Part shown: positions 13,407 to 27,200 of the stretch, in pieces
How positions within the stretch are numbered: the first letter of the stretch is position 1
Layout: every line of letters begins with the position of its first letter
Origin: Symbiodinium natans
Lineage: Eukaryota; Sar; Dinophyceae; Suessiales; Symbiodiniaceae
Reading direction: 5' to 3'
DNA length: 64,000 bases
Assembly: GCA_905221605.1 (NCBI GenBank)
Contig: CAJNDS010001924.1
Span: 206,001-270,000, forward strand
Program-made: the position numbers and the translations under genes
The notes under the pieces: model-generated
Told to the model about the DNA's origin: nothing
The model's database searches: none
What the model saw: the letters and a program-made list of their open reading frames with translations, nothing else

Positions 13407-14343
13407 GGGATGTCTTTACGGTCGTGTCGGGCTTCAAGCGTATTAGGGCTTGTGGGATGTTTGGGGTTAGGGGTTGGGTACAGGCTTCAGGCTTTGGGGC
13501 ATTTGTTTGGGTTCAGGGGCGCAAGGGCAAAAGGAGTGAACCTTGGGATGATCCCCCGTACCCCTCCGATTAGCATCCCTATTAAGGACTGTTAGTATAA
13601 GGGGCAACATCCTAAAGTGAACCTCAACAGAGTTCTTTGCAGTCCCCCCCCCTCTAAAGAGGTTGGAAGAGGCCATGATTATGGCTTCTTTTGCGGGGTC
13701 CATCCAGGGTTTTCGCTTTGGGAGACCGTCAAACACTTAAACCTTGTTAAACCCTGAAACCCCAAACCCTTCTTAAACCCCAAAGCCCTCAAACCCTGAA
13801 AGTCTGAAACCCGAAAGGCACAGAGAATCCTAGCTCAAAATCCCAAACCCTCAGCCCTGGAATCCGAACGCCTAAACCACGTGCAGAATCCTGAGAAAGT
13901 CCAAGGGCCGCGAACTCTTGAAGCCGGGTTCAACCACCAAACCCTGAACCTTACCACGAAAACCCCGAAAGCTTCAACCCTAAACCCTTAAGTGCAGGCG
14001 CGCTCTGTCAGAAGAGATCCGACGCGTGGCGGAGATGAAGGACGCATCGGGGGCCTCATTTCGGGCTTAGGGGTTGTGGTATGTGCTTCCTAGCTAGGTG
14101 CTCAGCCTTAAACCCAGCCTGGAGATGTTTCAGAGGGTTCGAGAAGGCCAACCAAGTCTAGGTCATGAAGGCGGCTTGGGCCTTTAGGGCTTAGGGCTCG
14201 GGAGCTCAGGGTGCTAGGGGTGGTTTAAGGGTCCCTCAACACCCGAGCCCTAAACCTTCAAGCCTGAAGCCTGAAGCCTAACGCAGGAGCGACAAGCCTC
14301 GCAGCACGCATGGCGCGAGGGCCTCGAGCAAGCAGAGAAGGAG
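9852..14343 (+). CDS. Middle exons of the same large protein, turning into coiled coil
   Basis: Candidate exons: 9852-9876, 11030-11056 (ASPMSEASE), 11634-11672, 12045-12089 (DAAEPKLKKQIQPHV), 12405-12438, 12600-12628 (GRLAEQWAYR), 12762-12797 (VEHRRLSASLQL), 13251-13283 (REQRWLRQGD), 13998-14043 (RALSEEIRRVAEMKD) and 14287-14343 (ERQASQHAWREGLEQAEKE). The exon at 12600 starts in phase 1, matching the phase-1 end of the exon before it. The one at 13998 starts in phase 2 and matches a GC donor at 13284. From 12600 on the peptides are charged, Leu/Ala-spaced and lack Pro and Gly, as expected of an alpha-helical coiled coil. No enzyme motif is seen. A further exon probably lies between 14344 and 16707, because the next exon needs a phase-1 donor. 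Confidence 0.5.
10158..10313. mobile_element. MITE-like element, family 3
   Basis: 156 bp with about 29-bp inverted ends: TAGGGGTAGTTTCATGGTCC at the left and GGACCATGAAGCTACCCTA at the right. The interior is AT-rich without coding capacity. Only one copy is seen, though a related CCCTTATGGTCCCTTTAC motif occurs twice near 5565-5640. Confidence 0.65.
10790..10977 (-). repeat. 9-bp CCCTAAAAA array
   Basis: About twenty units of CCCTAAAAA, with CCCTAAACA interspersed, upstream of the exon at 11030. It is a homogenised telomere variant unlike its neighbours. It produces spurious open frames of Asn/Pro/Lys (+) and Val/Phe/Arg (-). Confidence 0.9.
13545..13612. mobile_element. MITE-like element, family 1, copy 2 (5' arm degraded)
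   Basis: Begins GGGATGATCCCCC and ends with ATCCCTATTAAGGACTGTTA plus ATAAGGGGCAACATCC, matching the right arm of the family; the left arm is shortened. Confidence 0.65.
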
Positions 14344-14835
14344 GCCGCGGGCTCTTTGGGGAGGAGGGGTGCAGTAGGGTTTAGGGCTCAGAGGGGTTTA
14401 GGGTGTAGGGCTTCAAAGGGCTTCAGGTTCAGGACTTGAGTTAAGGCCATAGGGTTGTCCAAGGAGCAGCAGACACTTCCATGATCTGTTGGGGTTTAGG
14501 TTTAGGTTTCCCAGTCCCCCTCCCCCCCCGAAAGAAAAAAACAAAAAATGTTTTGGGTTTTTCAAGGCTTCCTAAAGGCAAGGATTCCGAGTTCAAGAGT
14601 CTACAAGCCATCGTGTCTTCGGGGACTAGGCTTCAGAGACGTCGTGCAGTAAAAGCACCAGAGCCTCGTGCACCTTCACTGTTTTCAGAAGATCGAACCC
14701 TGAGCTCCGTCATGCAAGACAGACGTCGGCATGTCTGTTTAGGGTTCATGGTTCAGTCCAACATGGTTCGCTGGAGCCCTAGATACCAGCGTTGTATGGA
14801 CGATGCGAGAGTGGAGGAGTAGATCCTCATAATCC

Positions 14836-15672
<837 letters not shown>

Positions 15673-16057
15673 TCTCTATATACAAATCTGCCGGTATATA
15701 TGCACAAGATTTCCCCTGCAACAGAATCCATGTTCATTCCCTCACTCCCCCAACAGAATCGCTGGAAAGCTAACGAGCCAACCAGGTGCACGAGCGCTGG
15801 GCCCTCGATTGGTTTAGGCGGAGGGTTAATGGTCTATATAGGGTGCCTCAGTCGTAACTGAGAGTTTAGAGGTCTAGGGCTCATAGGGTTAAAACAGTAT
15901 ATACTTGGACCCCAAGTTCATGAGGCAGGAACGACCGAAGCCTGCCTCCCAAGTATACCCAATTGAGGCACATGGAAATTGCGGGTTAGCGTCTTTCGTT
16001 TGCTGGACCGTGCTTGGATCGATGGTTGTTTTGCAGTTGGCTGTTTCAGTTGATGAT

Positions 16058-16168
16058 GTGTATATGCATATGTTTATATGTGTATATGCATTTTCTGTAT
16101 ATATGTAGATATGTATATATGTATATGTGTATGTATGTATATGTATATATATATATATATATGCTTAT
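16058..16168 (+). repeat. AT/TATG-rich microsatellite
   Basis: Degenerate (TATG)n and a (TA)n run in the intron before the exon at 16708. Confidence 0.85.
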
Positions 16169-16707
16169 TTGTTTTTATAGCTAGATGGAGTGGACGCCAC
16201 TTTCCATATTCTCTGAGCAGTTCCAAATAAAGAGGCCTTCAACATGGCTCAGGGTAAGGCTGCAAGCTGCGCACAGCAGACCTTCCACCCTACCGCAGCC
16301 CTGTGAAGCCCTGAAGCATGTGGGATGCCCCCCCAGCCCTACGAACCAAGCAAGTTAGGGTTCAGGGTTTGGCGTTTTAGGGGTCTAGGGTTTCCTGATA
16401 CCCCATAAACTCCAAAAGCCGAGTCCCGCCGCAAGACTCCTTGAATGGGGTATGTTCGGAGAGTGTGGGGTTTGGGGCTCTGGCCCCTCGCACCCAAATC
16501 GACCCCAATCCCAAAACCCTAAGCCCCCAAATTCACCCTTATAAACCCTACATACCCTTAAACTTACACCTTAATTTTCAACCCCAAAACCCTCATCCCT
16601 ATAAGCCCTGGCACTGTGACATTAAACCCTATAAGCCCTATAGTCCCTAGACGCTGTGGTTTAGGGTTTAGGGTTTAGGGTTTAGGGTTTAGGGTTTAGG
16701 GGCTCAG

Positions 16708-19700
16708 GCCGCCGTGAGAAGAGCCTCCGCCGCTGGGAGGAGAGCTGCAAGCGGAAGCTACTCGAGGAGCCCACGCGTGGAGTCTTGCAGGTTTTGGGGG
16801 AACTTGGGGGTTTAGGGTTTAGGGTTTGGGGTTTAGGGTTTAGGGTTTAGGGCAAATGGAAGGGGAATTTTGGGGGTTTAGGGATAGGGCTTGGGGGTGT
16901 TTGCGAAAGCCTGCTTCTGTAGGACCCTGTGCCAATCGCCCCGCTCCACTCAAACCCTTTTAGCGGTTTAGGGCTTATGGGGTTTAGGATCGAGCCTTAC
17001 AACCGCTTCTCCCCCTACTACACCCCTAATACCGAAACCCTCAACCCTACAGAATTAAGCCTGGGCCCATGGACAAATCGTTCAAACCAGTTGGGCACGG
17101 TTGTACTTAACACATCGTACGCCAAAACCCTCAATCCTAACCCCCAGACCTTAAACCCAAAACCCCAAGCCCCACTTTCCCGAGCCAGGAAGAACGCCAG
17201 CGGCGCCCTCCTTGGGGGGTACAGGGGTGAACACAGGGGAGGGGTTCAGCATTCAGGGCACAGGAGTTGTTTGTCGAGCTTTTTTCGTGATAGGGGGCTT
17301 GGCACGAGTTCTGTTAAGGGTTTTGTGCTTCAAGAGCTATGGACGCATGGAGGCAGACATCGCCTCGGGCGCCAGCACCAAATACATCCCGGCACACCTC
17401 AACAAATTCGACGAATGTTGGCGTGCGTCCAGTGCATCGACCGAAGCTGTCGCTCTTCGGTGCTACGCTTGTGTCCGAGTTCTGGCACAGGCAGCAGACA
17501 GCAGCAGCCCGTCGAGCCTTAAACCCAAACCCCCTATGCTGCAAAGACCCAAAACCAAGCCACCAACACCCTACAATCAGTGCACTGACTCAGGCTTGTG
17601 AGTGGGGTGGGTCCATGGGTTTAGGGTTTTGGGCCCATCCTCATACTCACACACACCCGAGTTGGCCCAAGCCCCCGGAAAAAATGAAAGCCCTCCCTGA
17701 GACTTGAACATACTCATCTCCCGAAAGACCCTGACTCTGACCCTCAAAAGCCCTAGAGCCCTTTTGAGTTTAGGGTTTAGGGTTTAGGGTTTAGGGTTTA
17801 GGGTTTAGGGACCTTACTCCCCCCCTCCCCCCCCCCGTCGCAGCTGAGGCGTCAGGGCAGTGAGCTCAGCGCCGCCTACGAGCGCCGGCGGGAGCAACTC
17901 GAGGTCTCTCGCGGTTTGGGGGAGGCCTAGGACCTAGAAGAACCCTACAACCTATAAGTCCCTACAAAACCCCATAAACCCTGTAAAATCCTGTAAAACC
18001 CCTATGAAACCCCTATAAACCCTACAAAAACCCCGATAGAACCCTGTAAAGCCTCAACGGCTTGGGCTTTGGTGTTTTAGGGGATCTTTGGGCGGCGTCT
18101 CTTCGGGCTTCGGGTCTTTGGGTCTCGGAGTCAGTGAGCCTGCGTATTTAGGGTCCACAGGATAGGATGGAAGTATTAAGGTTGTATTGGAGTTACAGAC
18201 TTGAGGGTTTAGGGTTGTCGAGGGTTGTTGTCTTGCAGAAGCTTAAGAGTTCTTTGTAGGGTCTGTAGGGGGGTTTATGAATTTGTCTAAGGTCGCTTTT
18301 GAAGGGCCTGAGGATTGGCTTGAGGTTCTTGTTGGGGGTGGGGGAAGTTTTGGGCATGTCTTTGGGCTTGAGTTTCGGGTTGAGTCGCCCGGAGTTTGAG
18401 GGTCTAGGTCTAGGTTCCAGGGTTAGGTTTCGATGTCAGGTCTTTTGGGCCCCTTTTGCGTCTCGATTTTCTATAGTGCAGACCGGAAGGTTCTGAGACT
18501 TTCGAGGTAGACCCGCTATAGTTCCGCAACCCTACATTTGGGCTCCCCTTCATCGATACCTTGCAGAATAAGTACAGGGTTTAAGGGTTCGAGCATTACG
18601 AGCCAAAGGATTAAAGCGTTAGAGCGTTCAGAAGCTTTTAAACAAGTTAGGGGGTTAAAGAGCTTGGCGTGCACAGTCCTGAGGCTTTAAGCTTCAAGAC
18701 CAGGTTGAGGGCACCTAGGGTTTCAGTAAACACTACAAAGCACCTTGAGCGAGGCAGACCGACGCGCAAAGGAAGCCAAAGAGGTCGGCAGCTCAACAAG
18801 ACGACACCACAGGAGCTTCAAAACATTTCCAACATTGTCTGGTTTAGGGTTTAGGGTTTGGGGTTTGGGGTTTAGGGTGTAGGGTTTAGGGTAAGCCCAT
18901 TGAGGAACATGATCTCTGCCCCGGAATATCGCCTACCGCTCGGGTCCCCTGCCCCCAGTCCCTTCTAAGGACCCTTTTTCTTCCCTCTTGGATTTGGGCT
19001 TGGTCCAAAGACGTTAAACCCTCTGCTCTAAACCCTACACCTTACGCCTCCCTGAACCTTTCTACCCTGCATATGCCGCGGCGGCCAAAGTGAGATAAAG
19101 CCTATAGACTCTACGGGCCCACCAAAACTCTTTAAGCGTTTTGAGTCACACCAACCTTCACGAAACTCCCATCATGGATCTCAACTCCTCTTAGCCCTTT
19201 TCCCCTCAACCCTCGAGCCTAAAACCCAAACTCCAAAGACGAAAGTCTAAACCCCAAACCCTACACCTGAAACCCTAAACCCCCAACCCCAAACCCTAAA
19301 CCCCCCAAACCCCAAACCCTAAACTCCTCAAACCCGAAACCCTAAACCCTAACCCCCCAAACCCAAAACCCTAAACCCCCCAAACCCAAAACCCCAAACC
19401 CCCCAAACCCCCCAAACCCCCCAAACCCCCCAAACCCCTGATGCTTTTGGGCCTCAATTCGCCCCTCCAAGGCCGACCTGCGTGAGCGGAGCCAACAGCA
19501 GGCTCGAGCCCCCGAGCCCTTTCCTTGAACCCCCCCAAAATCAGGGTTTAGGGTTTAGGGTTTAGGGTTTAGGGTTTGGCGTTCAGGTTTTAGGGGTTTA
19601 GGGTTTAGGGCTCAGGGTTTAGGAACAAGGCGGTGGCCTCGACACCCTAGACCCTCAACCCCCTTAAACCGTCAGCCCCTAAACCCCATAAACCCTAACC

Positions 19701-21018
19701 CCCAATTTCTAAACCCCAATGCTCCAATCCCCAAGCCCTACACCCCAATCCTTAAGCCCAGGACCCTAAACTCCGATCCTTGATCCCCAAACCCTCAGCT
19801 CTGCAACGCTAAAATGTGAGGCCGACAAGCGGAAGCAAATGCTTGCCGACCTGGATGAGAAACGGCAGGTGCCGCAGCCCTTGCCAAGGGCAACCACCGA
19901 TTTGGCGTAGGGCTTCGGAGCTTACGAGTTCAGGGTTTTTGCTGCAAGGGAACCCTAAACCCGAAACGCTAAACTCTCTTGAGGTCTTTAGCTTAGTTGC
20001 CCCTTTGGACATTATGCATGGGGTCCTTCAGTAACTGAGAAGCTTAGCCAGCAAGTTAGCGGCTTGCAGGGTGTTTGGGGGGCTTCGAAGTTTAGACTTT
20101 ATCGGGCGTGTTTCAAAATGAGGGGCGGGATGTTTAAGCTTAAATTAGATGAAGGGCGACAGGGGCTCCGAGACTTTTTGGGGTTTTGTGGTTTAGCGGT
20201 TTAGAGGTCTATTTGAGGCTTTTGGGTTTAGTCTTTAGGTTTCGAGCTTGAGGGTCCTTATTTGCAATCTTTCGTTCAAGGCTGAAGACAGGCTGTTGTG
20301 CATTGTGCATGGAAGGCAGTAGTTTGAGGGTTCAGTGAGGCATTTGGGTTTTGCACAACGACCGCCCTGATGGAAATTTCGAGAAGCTTGCAACACCCAA
20401 AATCTCATTGCGGTGACTACCCTTCTTCCAGCAAGTAGGACGCCCAAAAGCCGAGACCTTCAACCCACCGTAAGCTGTAGACGGGAACTACATGGTTCAT
20501 GGTTATGCCATTGCCCATGATAATCCCTCCTCGATTCGCATGGCTACTGATTCAAAAACCACAACCTTGAACGCTTAGGCTTGCCCACACCCCCACACCC
20601 CCACAACCCCCCCCCCCCCCCCCCCCTAAACCCTAAACCCCCAACCCCCAACTCCCCCGGGCAATACCAGGCCGATGCTCGCCGACAGCAGGAGCTGAGG
20701 CTGTTGAGGGGTATGGGGCTTAGGGTCTAAGGGTTTGAGGGGCTTGAGGGTGTGTGCCTATGTAGTTCAAGGGCATAGGACCTGCTTTTAGGGTGTTGGG
20801 TTTCCCAGGATTGAGGGGGATGATTTGGCGATTCATGCAACTCGAGCTGATGGTTCTTGCCTCTTCTGGCCCCAAGTTCGCACCGACTTGTTCAGGGTTC
20901 AGGCTGACATCCGAAACCCAAAACCCGAAACTAAACCCTTCGGTTTAGTGTCGAAGTCTCACCGGTAATTGCAAGCAAAAAGCCCAAACTTGCTGCAAAT
21001 CAAGCAGCCTCATCCTCG

Positions 21019-21057
<39 letters not shown>

Positions 21058-23784
21058 TCGAACTCCCCAATGCCAGCCAACCTGACAGTGCCAGGCAAAA
21101 GGTGGCTGAGACGCAAGAGGCCACGGTGGAATTTGTTGGTTTTTGTTTGGCGCGGTGCGGGGCTAAGGGCGTGCATTCTCTACACTTTATATGCATGATA
21201 TTATACTGGGGCCTATATTGCCTATATTTATACTATTATCAAAGGCCCCATTCACATTCAATGTATGTCTTTTCCCGCGGGCGCAACATGACTTCTTTTC
21301 ACGGCCCGCGAGTTTAGGACGTTTATTGGGGCACTAAATGAGTCTTTTCATGTGCCCCTTTAGCACATGATATACTGGACTACGTCTACGAGGATGAAGA
21401 CTGGTCGAGTCAGGTGCAGAGTCGCTTTGCGCCAGATACTTCGGCACCATGGTTTGCTGCATGCCAGCGACGCTAGTGGCCAACGAACTGTTCTTGCAAT
21501 ACAGCCTGTGCCATCTCGTGTGACGGTACTTCCTTTAAATGCGGATGCAACCCAAGGTCTAAGCTGGAATTTCGCCCTATCTTGGTTTTTAACCCCTGGC
21601 TTGCCCCACATTGGTATCCACTCAGTGTCCTCCTTTGCAGTTTCGGGTTAAAAGGTTAGGGCCCCTTAATGCCCCTTACATATTGCTGGGGGTGCGCGGG
21701 GGGGGGGGGGGGGGGGGGAACCTATAGGCCATTCAGGGCTTAGAAGGCTTAACAAAAAGAATCTGTAAAAGCCACTTGCTGCAGGCTCGCGACCGGGCTG
21801 TGTTGGCCGAAGCGTCTGCCTGACACTGTTTCCAGCCGTAGTGTGCAGGTTGAGGGTTTGTGTATGACTTGGGGTTTAGGGTTTAGGGTTTAGGGTTTAG
21901 GGTTTAGGGTTTAGGGTTTAGGGGCACATTCTGTTGGAAACGCCTTTTGGGTTCCTGGAAGTTTCTGCCTCTGGCTCGAGAATTTAAACCCTAAACCCGG
22001 AACCCCGAATAAACTTCCTCGAAGAGGGCAAGGCAGAGTTCTTGCTGGATCTAAACCCTAAACCCTAAACCCTGAACCCTGAACCCTGAACCCTAAACCC
22101 TGAACCCTGAACCCTAAACCCTAAACCCTAAACCCTAAACCCTAAACCCTAAACCCTAAACCCTAAACCCTAAACCTAGCTGGTTGTTTATCTGTTTTTG
22201 CTGGGTGGCGGGGGCTGGGTCGGTTACAGAACTGTAGCACGCTGAAGGACCCAGGCTTGCTCCAGGCTTGAGGGTGCGTGTGTCTTGCTTCTATTTTCTT
22301 TTGTGAACTATTCCTGGGTTTAGGGTTTAGGGTTTAGGGTTTAGGGTTTAGGGTTTAGGGTTTAGGGTTTAGGGTACCCAGAAAGCATACCAAATATTGC
22401 TTTTGGGTACGTACTTCCATGACAGTACTGGCAAACCTGCAGCAACCTTGTTTGGCCAGGGCCCTTCGAGACCGGCAAATGGTGGAGAAGAAGTCCGCCC
22501 GCGAGGACAGCCGAAACACAGAGTCGAACTTCCAACTATCAACTATACAAGGCCAAGGTTTAAACATCACAATCTCCTTCAAACAAACCCCTAAACGTGG
22601 GATGTTCCTCCTGATACAAACAGTCCTTAACGGGAAATAGAATAGGGTGTCCCATAATCCTTATTAAGGACTGTTAGGAAAAAGGGGACCATCCCAACCC
22701 TAAACCCTAAACCCTAAACCCTAAACCCTAAACCCTAAACCCTAAACCCTAAAAGCCAACTCGGACCCGCTGGAGGAGCGCAGCGCTTCGGTGCACGAGG
22801 CCCTTGGCAACCGCCACCTCATGAGGGCGTACGGGTTTAGGGTTTAGGGTTTAGGGTTAAGGGTTTAGGGTTTAGGGTTTAGGGTTTAGGGTTTAGGGTT
22901 TAGGGCGCGAAAGCCACGCCCAAGTGAAACGCCGAATTCGCGGAAGGGAGTCAGGGGATTTGCAGGGGCTAAGGTTTGGGGATGTTGGGGCATTTAGGAC
23001 GCAGGGTTGGGAAAATACAGCAAAGGCCAGTAAACGTACATTGCCCGCACAAGAGGTTCTTGCAGGCCAGCCGTCTGCAAGGAAAGTGACCGTTATCCTA
23101 AACCCCAAACCTCAAACCCAAGCCCCTAAATGCCCAACCCTAAGCTGAACCTTGCCCTGAAACCCGAAAGCGTTCATGATGTTCTTGGGGATTGTTCGTA
23201 GGATTTCGGGCTGAGCGTGCAGCATCCTGATTTTTTGAGCACACAATCCTCTACCCTGAAATCCCTGGCTTGAGGCTTTAGTGCTTTGGGTCTAGGAGTG
23301 TCCTTTGGGGTTTGTAGGGTTTACAGGGTTCGTAGGGTTTTTAGGGTTTTAGGGCTTTAGGGTTTAGGGTTCGGCAAGTGCAGGGGGCCACGCCCTGAGC
23401 TGCTACAAGCCCAGAACTGGGATCAGCCCTAGCTCAAGCCCTTTGGCCTTCAACCTGAAAGCCGAAGCCCTAAACCCTAAACCCTAAACCCTCAACCCTC
23501 AACCCTAAACCCTAAACCCTAACCCCTCCCTCCCTACTAAAGCCATGGCGAGGCCCAAAAGCGGATGGACAGGGAAAGGCAAGCCAGGCGTGGTCGCGGG
23601 TACTTGTTGTGTTTTGCGTGTGTGTCTCTGTGTGTGCGTGAGCGCCGGCGGAGGCTTCGCCTAGGGTTTAGGGTGGAGGGTCTAGTCAGGGGTTAGTCAG
23701 GGATCAGCTCGCTTGGGTGGAAAGTTGTCGTATTGAAGCCAGCTGTCCGCGCTGGCACATCCGGGCGAGGCCCATGAAGTTTAA
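16708..23784 (+). CDS. C-terminal coiled-coil exons of the large protein, with probable stop
   Basis: The best-supported part of the gene. Exons: 16708-16790 (RREKSLRRWEESCKRKLL), 17189-17202 (EERQ), 17849-17903 (RQGSELSAAYERRREQLE), 18754-18783 (ADRRAKEAKE), 19472-19501 (ADLRERSQQQ), 19821-19868 (ADKRKQMLADLDEKRQ), 20671-20699 (ADARRQQELR), 21095-21119 (QKVAETQE), 21785-21817 (ARDRAVLAEAS), 22027-22043, 22460-22505 (ALRDRQMVEKKSARE), 22776-22799 (ERSASVHE), 23553-23582 (AQKRMDRERQ) and 23770-23784 (AHEV, stop). Phases close across 17903-18754-19472-19821-20671-21095-21785-22027-22460-22776. Most donors are GC, a few GT or GA. The product is an Ala/Arg/Glu/Gln coiled coil without Pro, so a structural or scaffold role is likely, but no family is recognised. 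The stretch 17330-17520 is also open and may be an exon. The stop exon is the weakest call. Confidence 0.6.
22053..22178 (-). repeat. CCCTAAA array with CCCTGAA variants
   Basis: About eighteen units between the exons at 22027 and 22460; an inner block alternates CCCTGAA and CCCTAAA. Confidence 0.9.
22599..22695. mobile_element. MITE-like element, family 1, copy 3
   Basis: Begins GGGATGTTCCTCC, contains ACAGTCCTTAACGGGAAATA, and ends TTATTAAGGACTGTTAGG then GGGGACCATCCC. Lies between coiled-coil exons 22460 and 22776. Confidence 0.75.
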
Positions 23785-24273
23785 ACCGGCCCTACACCCG
23801 AAAGAAACGTGAACCCTAAACCCTAAACCCTAAGCCCTAAACCCCACAACTAGAAAGCCTTGAAACGGGCGCAAGTGTCCGGGCTCTGGATTCAGAGAGG
23901 GAATGTTGAGTCCGTCGCTCCGAATTGAGGGTGAGGATTCCGGCTTCTATAGGCTTCAGTAGGTACCCTAAACACTAAGCCCCAATCCCTAAACCCTGAA
24001 TGCCTAAAATTAAGCTCTGAACCCTAAGCCTTGACTTCTATAAACCCTCAGCAAGTTTCTCGGGCCTGGCCTTCGGAGTGCTACCCCTACACCCTTAGAC
24101 CCTAAAGTCATTTGGGGGGTTTCGGATATTCGGGATACCTCCTGGCGTTCTTGCAAAACGGGAATCCTGCTATTTGGGGTCTGTTTTAGGGGGTCCCGTA
24201 TTTTCGTAAACCCCACTCTGTTGCGCAGCTTGGCCCACAAGTGCATCAGAGCCGTCTTTCGATCGGTAGCGCC

Positions 24274-27200
24274 ATGAGTCAGTTGAGAGCTGCAGTCGCT
24301 GCCGTGGCGGCCTTTTGCGTGGCCACCATCGCCTACGAGGCAGGAGCCCTCTATCACCCCATGAACCCTGAACCCTATATGGTTTGAGGTTGAGGGTTTA
24401 AGGTTTAGGGTTTAGGGTTCCAAGCCCTAAACCCTACACCTTCTCAAGACCAGAATCCCTCAATCCTCACACCCGTGCCCAACCATCCCTCCAAGCCTGA
24501 ACTAATAGAGAAGCGGAATATGCCGACAGCGCCCTGGCACCCCCAGTAAGATCCTACAGTCCAAGTGGCGGACCCTGAGCCCTGTACACCCGAAACCCTA
24601 TAAACGCTTAGAGACTGGGTAACCTTCAACCTTTTTGTGGTTGTAGAGAGCCCTACTCTATATAAAAGGCTAACCTTCTTGGGCTAGGGTATTCAGCCCC
24701 TAAGAACCCTAAACCCTATAAGCCCTAGACCCTGCAACTGCCCACCCTAGAAGGCTCAGAAGTGGAGGCTTCTCAGGGTTTAGTGCTTTTGGGGTTTAGG
24801 GTTTCGGGTTGAGGGTTAACTCATAAGGGATTAGGGGCCCTTGTTGGGGGTTTCCTTTGAGGGGAATCCTGACATATTTCGGAATCCAAGCCTCCAAGCC
24901 CTTAACCCGAAGTCCTAGCCCCAGCCTTCAACTCCAGATCAAGCCCTCAAGCCCTCAAGAGGATGCCAAACAAAGCCGAAAGCCCGAAGCCCTTAAGCGT
25001 TAATCCACTAGTAAACCCTAAGCCCTAAGCCCTAAACCCTAAACCCCTAAACCCTAAACCCTAAACCCCTACCCCCTAAACCCTATAAAATGGTGCCGGG
25101 CGTCCTCGAGGCCTTCGTGTCACCAGCGGCTCACCCGGCCCCCTTGGCCGCGCCGAAAGCCGCGGCGGCCGCAGCCCCCCCCGCGGCGGCAGCTGGTGAC
25201 TGGGACTTGAGGGTTTAGGGTTTAGGGTTCAGGGTTATAGGGTTATAGGGTTATAGGGTTATGGGGTTATGGGGTTATAGGGTTATAGGGTTATAGGGTT
25301 TGGGGTTCTAGAGGGTTTAGGGTTTAGGGTTTAGGGAAGTTTCGGAAGGGCGTATACAGGGTTTTAGAGGGCTTACAGGGCTTCTAGGGTTTGTAGGCAG
25401 GGTTTGTAGGGCGTTTTGCGTTTCTAGGGTTTACAGGGTTCAAAGGGTTTTAGAGGGCGGAGAAAGTTAGAGGGTTTATATGGTGTTTCTGGGGCTTATG
25501 GGATTCTAAGGATTTTTGTGGGGCTTCATTAAAGGGCCTGTAGGGCTTCTAGCATTTGTTGCGCTCAGAGGGTGTAGTGAGCATCGGGCTGCAAGGACCT
25601 AGGAGACTCACAGTTGTAGGGGCACCTCCTGTATGGGGGGTTTCCGAATTTGGGGGGTTCCTTTTTGGGGTCCTTATTCTAGGGGAATCCTTCTGTTTGG
25701 GGGCCATATTAGGCGTCCCTCGTATCCGCAAACCCCCGTATTGTTGGGGCTTTCAGATGAAGGCTTTCGGCATTTAGGACTTGGAGCCCTTCCCTTTCCA
25801 ACCTCGAGATTTTCGCCTCGGGGTCTGAGTTTTCCAAATGCTTGGTTGATCCCTACGGTTAACACTTGTGATGTAAGGTTCAAAGGTCCACGAGACTCTG
25901 GGACATTTCTTAAGTAGACAGATTGGCTAAAAATTGTGTTTGAGGTGAGAGTCTTGAAAAACAGTTCCTTTGTGAGGCATTTGTTCACATCGAGAGTCGA
26001 GAGTCTAATCTCTTGCTTCATAAACTTCAGCATAAACTTTCTTAGCACAAAGTTCCACCGTAATCCCTCTAGACCCATGAAAGGCTAACAAAAGCCCAAT
26101 CCTACACCCTAGCCTCTATGAAGCCCTCTAAAACCCCAAGCTCCCACAGCCCTGAAGCCACTGGAGTCCCCAACCCTAGGCAACCTAAACCCCCACCTCT
26201 AAAGCACGAACCCCCGAAACCCGAAACCCCCAAACCCCAAACCCTAAACCCTAAACCCCAAACCCCAAACCCTAAACCCTAAACCCGAATCCCCAAAAAC
26301 CCCAAACTCTCAACTTGCGAGCCGCGTGGAGGCTTCGGACTGGCAGTGGCAGGGCTGGCTGCGGCTTGGATGTTATAGGGGTTTTGCGGGTTCTGGGTCT
26401 GAGGGCTTTAGGGTTTCGGTTTCAGGCACGGTTCAGGGTTGAGGGTTTCCAGGTCATGAAGTTGCTCAACAAGTAGGCTGGGGTTGGACATTCCGAGACT
26501 GTGGGGTTGGACGCGCCAGGGATTCATACGCTGGCGTTGGGGGAGCTTATTTCCAACTTGTGGTATTGCAGCCCTGGATAGTATCCTCAATCACAATCGC
26601 TCTATATCATTCTTCCAACCCTTCTAAATGCTAAAACCCCACTGAACACCCCTTTCACCCTGCTGAACCCTACAACCCTAAGCTCCTCCATAACAGCCCC
26701 CGCTCTAGGACTCAGGATCCCCTGAAACCTACACCCTACAACCTCCTCCTTCAAAGCCCCCTAAACCCTAAACCCTAAACCCTAAACCCTAAACCCTAAA
26801 CCCTAAACCCTAAACCGCGGCCCTAGGTGGGAGCTCACGCCGGCTTGGCAGTGGCCTTCCGCGCACGCGCCGCACGCCAAGCCGAGGCCAAGCCGGAAGG
26901 GACGCTTGGCTCTATCGGCTGCGGTAGGAGAGGGTTTAGGGTTTAGGGTTTAGGGTTTAGGGTTTAGGGTTTAGGATTTATGTTGAAGGGTTTTAGGGCT
27001 TTAGGGTTCTCGGGTTTAGGCTCTATAGGCTTTAGGCTTTGGGGGTTTAGGGCCAGGGTTTATGGGGTTGGGGCTCGTGTACAGGGTTTCTAGGGTTGGG
27101 GTGTGAAAGGTAGATGTCCGGTGGGACGTTGATAGTTGCTGGCTTGTAGGCTTAAGTGCTCTTTAGATCCCCTCTGTTACGAGCCATTAATGGACTATTA

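Larger units (their letters stand above)
24274..26891 (+). other. Tripartite plastid-targeting presequence (first four exons)
   Basis: Exons 1-4 encode about 81 residues in the order signal peptide, FVSP-containing Ala/Pro-rich transit peptide, second hydrophobic segment (FGLAVAGLAVGAHAGLAVAF) and an Arg-rich tail. Published class I presequences of dinoflagellate plastid proteins have this order; the second hydrophobic segment anchors the precursor in vesicles travelling through the Golgi. Cleavage sites are not determined. Confidence 0.7.
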